Part shown: positions 7,888-16,261 of the stretch, in pieces
Layout of the letters: every line of letters starts with the position of its first letter
Position numbering within the stretch: the first letter of the stretch is position 1
NCBI RefSeq assembly: GCF_024494695.1
Contig: NZ_JANHDP010000003.1
Coordinates: forward strand, 1 to 64,000
Length of the DNA stretch: 64,000 nucleotides
Direction: 5' to 3'
Origin: Natronoarchaeum rubrum
Lineage (GTDB): Archaea; Halobacteriota; Halobacteria; Halobacteriales; Natronoarchaeaceae
The notes under the pieces: model-generated
Told to the model about the DNA's origin: nothing
The model's input: the letters and a program-made list of their open reading frames with translations, nothing else
Database searches by the model: none
Made by a program: the position numbers and the translations under genes

Positions 7888-10800
7888 ATGACGATGCGCA
7901 TCGCGATCAACGAGTACAAGGGGGACCGAAGCGACGACGACACACATCCGGGAGAGCGCCCCTCGACCGACGGGCTATTCTCCGGCGACGAGGGGCGGCT
8001 GGTCTACGTCGATCGGTCCGGATCGGTTCGGGATTACTCCGGCTCGACGCTGGATATGCACGGGATCGACAGCTCGCGGTACGGCATCCGCGCGGACGAT
8101 CACGTGACCTGGTTCGACGATCTGGAGACGACGCGCCAGACCTACGAGGGCGAGACGACGATGGTGGTCACCCGCCATCAGGCCGACGGCTACTCGATCC
8201 ACCAGTACGACTACACGCTGGAGAAGGCGCACCTCACCCACCTGGAACTGCGGGGTGACGTGCCCGACCGTCCGAGCCTGATCGCCGCGGTGGCGTTCGC
8301 GCCGGACGGCCAGACCAGCAGCGTCGGCCACCTGCTCCACGACGACGTCGTCGAGGTGTTCCACGACGCCGAGCACGACTACCTCACGGCGTCGACCGGC
8401 ATCGACCACGCGGTCAGCCAGCGCCGCGAAGGGTTCGACGAGCTGCTCGCCGACGATCCCGGCGCGCTGCCGACCGGGGAAGGCGCGGGCGACGACCTCT
8501 CGGACACGATCGTCGCCGAGGTCCCCCTCGACGACGAGGGGAGCCTCGCCCAGACGACGCTCGTCTCGCTGGTCGCCGACCACGAGGAGACCTCGCGTTC
8601 CGACGCGCTCGCGCACGTCCACGCGTTCGCCGATCACTACCAGACCGATCGGGCGATCCGGAACCGCGCGATGTCGCGCAATCGGTTCGACGTGCCGGAC
8701 GTGCCCCACCGCAAAACCGTCGTGTCTGACCTCCGGACCCTCTCGCTGCTGACGGCGCCGACAGGCGCCCGGATCAAGGGCCCCGAGTTCGACCCCCACC
8801 ACGTCTACTCCGGCGGGTACGGTTACAGCTGGTTCCGCGACGACGCCGAAGTCGCCCGCCACCTGCTGACCGTCGACGCGAACTTCGGCATCGATCTGGA
8901 GGACCAACACGCCGCGAGCGCCCGTTTTTACGCCGACGCACAGCTGCCCGACGGCACCTGGCCCCAGCGCGTCTGGGCGCACAACGGCCGGCTCGCGCCG
9001 GGCTGGGGGAACGGCCGCGTCGCCGGCGCCGACAGCGTGCAGTACCCCGCCGACGGCACCGCGAGCGTGCTCGCGTATCTCGCGCGGTATCTCCGGCTGG
9101 GATCGCCCGACACCGATCTCGTCGCCCGGATCACGGGCACCATCGAGGACGGCCTCGACGCGCTCGACGGGATGATCGCCGACGACGGCCTCCCGCGGCC
9201 CTGTCAGGACGTCTGGGAGTCCGACACCGGGCGGTTCACCCACACCGCGGCGTCGGCGCTACTTGCGCTGTCGGCGATCGGGCGGGCGCCGGTGGACGAA
9301 TCGGTGCAGAAACGAGCGAAAGCCCTGGCGACCGAGGTGTACGAGGCTATCGGCGAGCGCTGGAGCGACCGCGGCGTCTTCGAGCGCGCGCCCGGCGACG
9401 ACCGGCTCGACGTCGGGACGCTCGTGCTCGTCTGTGCCCACCGCGCGTACGCGGCGCTGACCGGCTCGCTCGACGCCGACCGCACCGATCGGCTCCGCGA
9501 GCACGTCGCGACGACCGTCGAGGGGCTCTCGCGGCACGACGCCGACGGCGAGCTGCTCGGACTCGTCCGCTACGAGGGCGACGAGTGGCGGCGCCGCGGC
9601 CAGGAGGAATCGAAAATCTGGCCGCTCGCGGTCGGCTGGGCGGCGTCGGCCAACGCCGACCTCGCCGGAATGATCGACGAGTACGGCGTCGACGCGCTCG
9701 GCGACGCGGCGGACGCCGACGCCGAAGCGTCGCCGGTCGAGGCGGCGTTCGAGCGCGCCCGCATGCTCTTGGACCTGATCCAGCCCGACGGTCGGCTCTC
9801 CGGGCCGGGCGGCTACCTCTCCGAGCAGGTGTTCGACGACGGCCGCAAGGACAGCGCGACGCCGTTCGCGTGGGCCCACGGCCTACGGTCGGCGGTCGTT
9901 GCCAGACTCCACGAGAACGGCGCGCTGGCATCCTCGGCCGAACTCACCCAGCCCAGCGGGCCCGCCGCCCACTCGACGTGGACGACCGGCGAAACCTACG
10001 GCGTCGGCACCGCGGCCGACCACTGGGAGTCGAACTCCTCCCGGGTCTGGTTCACGCTGACCGAAGGCGCGATGACCGAGCCGCGGTTCCCGCGGGTCGA
10101 TCTGATGAACTTTAGGACTGTGGACTTCCTCGTCGTCGACGCCGACGACGAGTCGAGCTACACCGCTCGCACCCACAACGAGGAGCGCACCGACGACGCC
10201 ATCGAGACGATCGAGCGCTCGACGACGATGGTCGGCTCCGAGTCGCCGGTGTACCGCCAGACGATCACCGAGACCGGCGCCGACGGCCACGAGTGGGAGC
10301 TCGTCGTCGAGTACGTCACCGACCCCGACAGCGAGTCGATCGTGATGGACGTCGACTTCGCGGCCGACGACAACAACCAGTACGACGTGTACGTCGTCGG
10401 CGACGCCGCGCTCTCGGGGTACATCGAGGACAAGAGCGCCGAACTGGTCGACGAGGGCGACGGCTACGCGCTCGCGGCCTGGGACACGGGCGCGACTCAC
10501 GATCCCGCGTTCGTCGACCCGAACGGCGAGCCCTATCAGGTCGCCGCGGCGATCGCTTCCCAGCGGTCGTTCGACTGGGCGACGGTCGGCGAGGCCACCG
10601 ACGAACACCTCGCGGCGCTATTTAGTGAGGGCGAGGCCGAAGACGGCGAGCCGAAAGCCGGACCGGGCCACAGCGTGCTCGTCGGCCGCGTCGGCGAGCG
10701 CGCGACCTCGATCGCCGACACGATCGCGCTCGGATTCGCGGAGGACGCCGACACCGAGATGGCGTTGACCGAGGCCCAGCGAGCACTCTCGCGGGGGTAC

Positions 10801-12447
10801 GTCAGCGTTCGCGACGCGTACGTCGACGGCTGGCGCGAGTACCTCGATGCGGTCGAGCTTCCGGACTCGGTGCGCGACGATCCCGATCTGGCGAACCAGT
10901 ACCGCGCGGCGGTGATGGTGCTGAAAGCCGTCGAGGACAAGACGTTCCTCGGCGCCGGCATCGCCAGCCCGTCGGTGCCGTGGGGCGAGAACGTCGACGC
11001 GACCGAGCCGCGGGACTTCGGCTACAACTTCACCTGGGCGCGGGACCTCTACCAGGTGTTCACGGCGCTGGAGACGATCGGCGACGTCCGCAGCGCCACC
11101 GAAGCCACGGAGTACATCTACGAGCACCAGCAGCGGCCCAACGGCTTCATCTCGCAGAACACGTTCCTCGACGGCCGGATCCGCTGGGGCGGCGAACAGC
11201 TCGACAACGTCGCGTTCCCCTCGGTGATGGCCTACCAGCTCTGGACCCGCCACGGCGTGGAGTTCGAGGACGTCGGCTACGACTACGAGCACGTCCGCCG
11301 ATCGGTCGAGTACGTCCTGCGCTCGGGGCCCCGGAGCGGTCAGGAGCGCTGGGAGGAGGAGGCCGGCTACTCGCCGTCGACGATCGCCGCCGAGATCGCC
11401 GGCGCGGCCTGCGCGGCGCCGCTGGCGGCCGCCGAAGGCGAGCACGCCGACGCGCTGGCGTACCTCGGGTTCGCGGACTACTGGCGCACCGGCGTCGACC
11501 GCTGGTGTGCGACCGACGAAGGGACCGAGCGCCACGAACAGACGCCGTACTACATCCGCGTGTCGCGTAACGGCGACCCCGACAGCGGCGTCAAGCGCGA
11601 GCTCGCGAACAACGGCCCGACGCTCGACGAGCGCGACATCATCGACGGCGGGTTCCTCGAACTCGTCCGGCTGGGGATCCGCGATCCCGACTACGACCTG
11701 ATCCGCAACTCGCTGGCGGTCGCCGACGACACGATCCACGTCGACACGCCGAACGGGCCGGGTTGGTACCGCTACAACGGCGACGGCTACGGCGAGATGG
11801 GCGAGATCGAGCCCGACGAGGGTGGGCCCTGGTCGATCGACCGCAACGGATCGGGGCGGCTGTGGCCGATCTTCACCGGCGAGCGCGGCGAGTACGAACT
11901 CGCCGCGGCGGCCGACGCCGACCTCGGCGGCCGCGAGGAGATCGGCGACTACGACCCCGCGGAGCTGCTCAAGACGATGCAGCGGTTCGCCAACAGCGGG
12001 CGGATGATCCCCGAACAGGTGTGGGATCGCGAGTACCCGACCGACTTCGGCTGGGAGATCGGTGAGGGCACCGGCGCGGCGACGCCGCTGGCCTGGAGCA
12101 TGGCCCAGTTCGTGCGCCTGGCCGACGCCCTCGACGCCGGCAGCCCCGTCGAGACGCCGACGTTCCTCGAACGTCGCTACCGCGACATCGATCCCGACGG
12201 ACCGCCGCTGTCGGTCGACGACGTCGAACTGTCCGGCGGCGAGGCGACGGTCGCCGGCACCACTCGCGCCGACGAGGTCGTGCTCTGGACGGCCGACGAC
12301 ACCGCGATCGCGACCGTCAAGGACGACCGGTTCGAGGCGACCGTCGAGGTTCAGCCGGGCACCGAGTCGGTGTCCGTGATCGCGGCCTCCGATGCGGACG
12401 AGCTCGCTGGCGTGGGCACCACGCTCACGAGCGTCCGGTTCGACTGA
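7888..12447 (+). CDS. Giant GH15 glucoamylase with two catalytic modules (1519 aa)
   Basis: Inverting exo-acting glucan 1,4-alpha-glucosidase family, no signal peptide, so probably cytoplasmic. Module 1 (about 1-690): an N-terminal beta domain, then an (alpha/alpha)6 barrel with GGYGYSWFRDD near 310, CQDVWE (candidate acid Glu444) and SEQVFDD (candidate base Glu646). Module 2 (about 690-1440): a glucodextranase-type N domain (WESNSSRVWFTLTEGAM near 715), then FTWARDLYQVF, QERWEEEAGYSPSTIAAEI (acid near Glu1156) and MIPEQVWDREYPTDFGW (base Glu1376). A C-terminal Ig-like domain (about 1440-1519) closes the protein. Most GH15 enzymes carry one module. ATG 7888 is chosen because GGAGG lies 11 bases upstream; ATG 7894 is possible. 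Divergent from the amylase and upstream of malQ. Confidence 0.92.
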   Translation: MTMRIAINEYKGDRSDDDTHPGERPSTDGLFSGDEGRLVYVDRSGSVRDYSGSTLDMHGIDSSRYGIRADDHVTWFDDLETTRQTYEGETTMVVTRHQADGYSIHQYDYTLEKAHLTHLELRGDVPDRPSLIAAVAFAPDGQTSSVGHLLHDDVVEVFHDAEHDYLTASTGIDHAVSQRREGFDELLADDPGALPTGEGAGDDLSDTIVAEVPLDDEGSLAQTTLVSLVADHEETSRSDALAHVHAFADHYQTDRAIRNRAMSRNRFDVPDVPHRKTVVSDLRTLSLLTAPTGARIKGPEFDPHHVYSGGYGYSWFRDDAEVARHLLTVDANFGIDLEDQHAASARFYADAQLPDGTWPQRVWAHNGRLAPGWGNGRVAGADSVQYPADGTASVLAYLARYLRLGSPDTDLVARITGTIEDGLDALDGMIADDGLPRPCQDVWESDTGRFTHTAASALLALSAIGRAPVDESVQKRAKALATEVYEAIGERWSDRGVFERAPGDDRLDVGTLVLVCAHRAYAALTGSLDADRTDRLREHVATTVEGLSRHDADGELLGLVRYEGDEWRRRGQEESKIWPLAVGWAASANADLAGMIDEYGVDALGDAADADAEASPVEAAFERARMLLDLIQPDGRLSGPGGYLSEQVFDDGRKDSATPFAWAHGLRSAVVARLHENGALASSAELTQPSGPAAHSTWTTGETYGVGTAADHWESNSSRVWFTLTEGAMTEPRFPRVDLMNFRTVDFLVVDADDESSYTARTHNEERTDDAIETIERSTTMVGSESPVYRQTITETGADGHEWELVVEYVTDPDSESIVMDVDFAADDNNQYDVYVVGDAALSGYIEDKSAELVDEGDGYALAAWDTGATHDPAFVDPNGEPYQVAAAIASQRSFDWATVGEATDEHLAALFSEGEAEDGEPKAGPGHSVLVGRVGERATSIADTIALGFAEDADTEMALTEAQRALSRGYVSVRDAYVDGWREYLDAVELPDSVRDDPDLANQYRAAVMVLKAVEDKTFLGAGIASPSVPWGENVDATEPRDFGYNFTWARDLYQVFTALETIGDVRSATEATEYIYEHQQRPNGFISQNTFLDGRIRWGGEQLDNVAFPSVMAYQLWTRHGVEFEDVGYDYEHVRRSVEYVLRSGPRSGQERWEEEAGYSPSTIAAEIAGAACAAPLAAAEGEHADALAYLGFADYWRTGVDRWCATDEGTERHEQTPYYIRVSRNGDPDSGVKRELANNGPTLDERDIIDGGFLELVRLGIRDPDYDLIRNSLAVADDTIHVDTPNGPGWYRYNGDGYGEMGEIEPDEGGPWSIDRNGSGRLWPIFTGERGEYELAAAADADLGGREEIGDYDPAELLKTMQRFANSGRMIPEQVWDREYPTDFGWEIGEGTGAATPLAWSMAQFVRLADALDAGSPVETPTFLERRYRDIDPDGPPLSVDDVELSGGEATVAGTTRADEVVLWTADDTAIATVKDDRFEATVEVQPGTESVSVIAASDADELAGVGTTLTSVRFD

Positions 12448-12516
12448 GGCGCCGCGACCGACCCTTCGTTTTCGATCGGCGTCGCATCGAGTTAGTTACT
12501 CACGCGTGACCTGTCG

Positions 12517-12526
12517 GTATATTTTA
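12517..12526 (+). promoter_or_regulatory. TATA box of malQ
   Basis: GTATATTTTA lies about 52-61 bases before the ATG at 12578, so malQ has its own promoter within the 130-base gap after the glucoamylase gene, with a leader of about 30 bases. Confidence 0.55.
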
Positions 12527-12577
12527 CCTGCCGAGCAATTGCAGCATCCTTACAACCGAGGCCGCCGTACGTCCTGT

Positions 12578-14071
12578 ATGAGCCGTTTTTCGCGACAGAG
12601 TGGAGTGTACCTGCATCCGACGGCGTTGCCCGGGCGGCACGGCATCGGGTCGATCGGCGAGCCGGCGAAGCAGTTCGTCGACGCCGCGGCGGACGCCGGT
12701 CAGTCGCTGTGGCAGCTGTGTCCGCTGAGTCCGGTCGCCGAGGTTCACGGGTTCTCACCATATCAGGCCTACTCCGCGTTCGCGCTCGAACCGCTCCTGA
12801 TCGACCTCGACGACCTCGTCGATCGCGGTCTGCTCAACGAGTCCGACGTCGCCGCGGACCGGTCGTTCCCCGACGAGCGAGTCGACTACGAGGCCGTCCG
12901 CGAGTTCAAGAACCCGCTGCTCCGCGAGGCGTACGACCGATTCGAGGCCGAGGAGCCCGAGGACGTGGCGTCGGCGTTCGCCGCGTTCCGCGAGCGTGTC
13001 GACTGGCTCGACAACTACGCGCTGTTCCGGGCGCTCAAGGACCACTTCGGGGACGTCGCCTGGACCGACTGGCCCGATCCGATCCGCTCGCGCGAGCCCG
13101 GGGCGATGGCCGAGTACCGCGAGGAGCTGGCCGACGAGATTCGCTTCAGGAAGTTCTGCCAGTTCCTCGCGATCGACCAGTGGGACGAGCTCCACGAGTA
13201 CGCCGCGGAGCGCGGAATCGACATCGTCGGCGACCTGCCGATCTACGTCGCCCAGGACAGCGCCGACGTCTGGGCGAACCCCGAGCTGTTCGAGCTCGAC
13301 GAGTCCGGCGAGCCGGCGCTGATCTCGGGCGTCCCCGCCGACGCGAACAACCCCGCACAGGAGTGGGGGATGCCGGTGTACGACTGGGACGCCGTCGTCG
13401 ACGAGGAGTACGAGTGGTGGCTCGATCGCGTCGAGTGGCAACTGGAGCTGTCGGACCTGATCCGGATCGACCACTTCCGCGGGTTCGACGAGTACTACGC
13501 GATCCCCGCCGACGCCGACCCGTCCGGCGGGCGGTGGCACGAGGGACCGGGGTTGGAGTTTTTCGAGCGCCTCGAATCCGAGCTCGGCGAGCTCCCCGTG
13601 ATCGCCGAGGACATCGGCTTCATTAACGAGTCGGTCGAACAGCTTCGACGGGACGTCGACGCGCCCGGCATGAAGGTGCTCCAGTACGCCGACTGGTGTT
13701 CCGAGGACCACATCTACCTGCCCCACACGTACGACGAGGACACGGTCGCGTATCCCGGCACCCACGACACGAACACCGTCCGCGGTTGGTACGAGAGCCT
13801 CTCCGAGGAACACCGGGACTGTCTGCACTACTATCTCGGCGCCGACGGCGAGGAGATCAACTGGGAGCTGATCGCGGCGGCCTGGCACTCGGACTCGGTG
13901 CTTTCGGTCGTCCCGGTCCAGGACCTGTTCGACCTCGGCGAGTGGGCGCGGTTCAACGCGCCGGGGACGGCGGAGGACAACTGGGAGTGGCGCTGCACGG
14001 CCGACCAGCTCGAAGCGTTCCCGGTCGACCGGCTGCGCGAACTGACCGACGACGCCGGACGGATCGAATAG
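12578..14071 (+). CDS. malQ: 4-alpha-glucanotransferase (amylomaltase, GH77)
   Basis: Transfers 1,4-alpha-glucan segments between maltodextrins, releasing glucose, in cytoplasmic maltodextrin use. 497 aa, normal for GH77. Signatures: GVYLHPTALPGRHGIGSIG and LWQLCPLSP at the N-terminus, DLPIYVAQDSADVWANP, LIRIDHFRGFDEYY (Asp nucleophile), VIAEDIGFI (acid/base Glu), MKVLQYADW and YPGTHDTNTVRGWY. The ATG at 12578 is chosen; the open frame extends upstream, but the extension is Arg/Ser-rich and crosses the TATA box. Together with the GH15 and GH13 enzymes it forms a route from maltodextrin to glucose. Confidence 0.95.
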   Translation: MSRFSRQSGVYLHPTALPGRHGIGSIGEPAKQFVDAAADAGQSLWQLCPLSPVAEVHGFSPYQAYSAFALEPLLIDLDDLVDRGLLNESDVAADRSFPDERVDYEAVREFKNPLLREAYDRFEAEEPEDVASAFAAFRERVDWLDNYALFRALKDHFGDVAWTDWPDPIRSREPGAMAEYREELADEIRFRKFCQFLAIDQWDELHEYAAERGIDIVGDLPIYVAQDSADVWANPELFELDESGEPALISGVPADANNPAQEWGMPVYDWDAVVDEEYEWWLDRVEWQLELSDLIRIDHFRGFDEYYAIPADADPSGGRWHEGPGLEFFERLESELGELPVIAEDIGFINESVEQLRRDVDAPGMKVLQYADWCSEDHIYLPHTYDEDTVAYPGTHDTNTVRGWYESLSEEHRDCLHYYLGADGEEINWELIAAAWHSDSVLSVVPVQDLFDLGEWARFNAPGTAEDNWEWRCTADQLEAFPVDRLRELTDDAGRIE

Positions 14072-14264
14072 CGACTCGGCTGACAGACGATCTGAGGGTG
14101 ACGTAACGAGGGGTTGTCACGAGAAAACCGGCGTTTGACGGGAGATAGACCGGCAACGGCTGGTTGGTGTCGAACCGCTTTCCAGCGTCAACCGACCCAT
14201 TTTGAACCCTCGGTGGGACCGAAACCTTCGTCCACGTGTGCCGGCGATGGAACGTCGTAGCGAT

Positions 14265-14304
14265 AGACTTAACACAAATTGGATAGTATAACACGTGTAG
14301 AACG
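14265..14304 (+). promoter_or_regulatory. Promoter/operator region of the PadR gene
   Basis: CTTAACAC near 14268-14275 is a plausible TATA-like element and is repeated as TATAACAC at 14287-14294. It merges into the palindrome ACACGTGT (14291-14298) just before the ATG; CACGTGT also occurs at 14233-14239. PadR proteins usually autoregulate by binding palindromes at their own promoter, so CACGTG is a candidate site (inference). Confidence 0.35.
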
Positions 14305-14604
14305 ATGTACGATCTGACCGGATTCCAGCGCGACCTCCTGTACGTCATCGCGGGCCTCGACGACCCACACGGCCTCGCGATCAAGGACGAACTCGAGGAG
14401 TACTACGAGAAAGAGATCCATCACGGGCGGCTGTACCCGAACCTCGACACGCTCGTCGAAAAAGGGCTCGCGGAGAAGGGCCAACTCGACCGGCGTACCA
14501 ACTACTACTCGCTGACGGCTCGCGGTCGCCGGGAGATCGAGGCCCGGCGCGACTGGGAAGCGCAGTACGTCGACGAGGCGCTGGAAGCCGCGGAAGCCAA
14601 CTGA
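14305..14604 (+). CDS. PadR-family transcriptional regulator
   Basis: 99-residue winged-helix DNA-binding protein. TGFQRDLLYVIAGL begins helix 1, LAIKDELEEYYEKEIHHGRLYPNLDTL forms the HTH with the PadR hallmark (HGRLYPNLDTLVEKGL), and NYYSLTARGRREIEAR is the wing and final helix. Minimal PadR without the long C-terminal dimerisation coiled coil, common in haloarchaea. The target is unknown; possibly itself. Neighbours are malQ upstream and a zinc-finger gene convergent with it. Confidence 0.9.
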   Translation: MYDLTGFQRDLLYVIAGLDDPHGLAIKDELEEYYEKEIHHGRLYPNLDTLVEKGLAEKGQLDRRTNYYSLTARGRREIEARRDWEAQYVDEALEAAEAN

Positions 14605-14618
14605 ACGGACGCGCCGAG

Positions 14619-14756
14619 TTACTGGATTGCTGCGCCCGACTTGAGGTCTCGTCCAGTTGTGCACTCGACGCAGGCGCTGACGTTCTCCTGATTGTCGCCG
14701 AACACGCGCGCGAAGTCCCGGGTCACGAACGAACCGCAGTTATTGCAGGTTGGCAT
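14619..14756 (-). CDS. Small zinc-finger protein (45 aa), DUF7563-like
   Basis: Minus-strand ATG at 14756 to TAA at 14619 encodes a 45-residue protein beginning MPTCNNCGSFVTRDFARVFG, with cysteines at positions 4, 7, 29 and 32 (C-x2-C...C-x2-C), a one-zinc ribbon. Short two-pair zinc-finger proteins of this kind (MPxCxxCGxxVTxxFARVF) are widespread in haloarchaea and are usually missed by length cut-offs. A TAACTAAG element about 30 bases upstream fits a leaderless promoter. Function unknown; such proteins are thought to act as regulators or protein partners. Confidence 0.8.
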   Translation of the reverse strand: MPTCNNCGSFVTRDFARVFGDNQENVSACVECTTGRDLKSGAAIQ

Positions 14757-14987
14757 ACGGGTCTACAGAGGGAGTGCGACCCGCTTAGTTACTGACCGGG
14801 TACGAACAAACGATGCTGAACGATCAGGGTACAGTCCGGGTTGCTCGCCGCTATCTCCACCTTTCCACGGGTAACGCCGGCTTACATTCGTCGTTCAGTG
14901 GTTCCCTTCTCCACCGGTTGCGTCCCGACGCGCCACGAACACGTTCGGGCCGAACTGCAAAGGCCGCGCGGTCCAACTGTTGACTCG

Positions 14988-16175
14988 ATGGCCGGATCGG
15001 TCGGCGCCGTCTCGCGGCGCGTCCGCTGGTTCGTCGCGGCGAGCGCGTGCTTTTTGGTCGCGTGGCAGGTCGCCGCCGTCGCCGGCGTCCCTCGGCCCGT
15101 CGGCGTCCGCCTCGGCGTGTACGGCTTCGTCCTCCACGCGGTGTTCGGACAAGCTTACTCGCTCGTGCCCGCGTACTTCGAGTCCGAACTGGAGAGCGCT
15201 GGGCCGCTCGCGGTGCAGTTCCCGGCGACGGCTCTCGGCGCCCTGTTGCTGGCCGCGGGCGCTGCGCGTCCCGCGTCCGGACTCGCCGCGGTCGGAAGCG
15301 TCCTCTGGCTGGTCGGCGTCGCCGTCTTCGTCGCGACGCTGCTGTGGACGCTCCGAAGCAATCTCTCGGGCCGCCGGACGGGGACGGGCGATCACAACGC
15401 TCACCGCCGCGATCTCGATCGGCTGGCGAACGCGTTCGTCCCGATCGCGCTCGCGTACCTGCTGATCGGCTCCTACGCGACGGCCGCCGGCGCGACGCCG
15501 CTGGTGCCGCTGCTCGACGGCTACCCGGCCCGGGCAACCCACTTGCTCGCCGCGGGCACCGGCGGGTTGCTCGTGTTCGCCGTCGGCTTCCGCCTGCTCC
15601 CGCGGTTGCTCGTCGCGACGCCGCCGCGGCCGCTCGCGTGGCTCGTCCTGCCGACCGGCGCGGTCGGGCCCGCACTGCTGGCGGCGGGCCTCGGAACGCC
15701 GTGGCTATCGGTCGGCGCCGCCGTCGAGGCGATTGCAGTCGGCGGCTTTGCGCTGGCCGTCCTCGCCGTGCTCCGGCGCTCCGACCGCGAGCGCGTCGGC
15801 CGGTACGGCGTCCTGCTGGGTGCGCTCGCCGGAGTCGTCGGCGTCTCGCTGGGGATCCACTTCGCGACCGCCGGGCCCACCGCGGCGCTCGCGGCGGTCC
15901 ACGCGCGGCTGAACGTGCTCGGCTTTCTGGGGCTGACGATCGTCGGCGTCTCGTATCACTTCTACCCGCCGGCCGTGGGGGACCTCCCCGGCGCCGGCGA
16001 CCGGCTCGCCGCGGCGTCGATCGCGGCGCTCGCCGGGGGGCTGGCGCTGGAAGTCGGCGGTGTGATTCTCTCGGTCGATGTCGCGGTCGTCCTCGGGAGA
16101 ATCCTCGCGCTGGTGGGGAGCCTGCTCGTGGCGTACGTCGTCGCGGCGGCGTTCCGGGCGAGCGCGAACCGGTGA
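14988..16175 (+). CDS. Polytopic membrane protein resembling heme-copper oxidase subunit I / NnrS
   Basis: 395 residues with about 10-12 membrane helices. HAVFGQAYSLVPAYFESEL near the N-terminus and HARLNVLGFLGLTIVGVSYHFYPP in the C-terminal half resemble the histidine-bearing helices of cbb3-oxidase subunit I and NnrS-like proteins, so heme or copper binding is plausible. The full oxidase set of histidines is not evident, so it is unlikely to be a working terminal oxidase. The ATG at 14988 (MAGSVGAVSRRVRW) is chosen; the extension to 14841 is not membrane-like. Stands alone between a zinc-finger gene and trkH. Confidence 0.7.
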   Translation: MAGSVGAVSRRVRWFVAASACFLVAWQVAAVAGVPRPVGVRLGVYGFVLHAVFGQAYSLVPAYFESELESAGPLAVQFPATALGALLLAAGAARPASGLAAVGSVLWLVGVAVFVATLLWTLRSNLSGRRTGTGDHNAHRRDLDRLANAFVPIALAYLLIGSYATAAGATPLVPLLDGYPARATHLLAAGTGGLLVFAVGFRLLPRLLVATPPRPLAWLVLPTGAVGPALLAAGLGTPWLSVGAAVEAIAVGGFALAVLAVLRRSDRERVGRYGVLLGALAGVVGVSLGIHFATAGPTAALAAVHARLNVLGFLGLTIVGVSYHFYPPAVGDLPGAGDRLAAASIAALAGGLALEVGGVILSVDVAVVLGRILALVGSLLVAYVVAAAFRASANR

Positions 16176-16261
16176 GCGGCGTCCGCTGCCAGAGCGGATG
16201 GCGGGGTCACCCCTCCCGAACAGACGCCACGGTGCACTACAGTCAGAACGACGTCGCCGGA

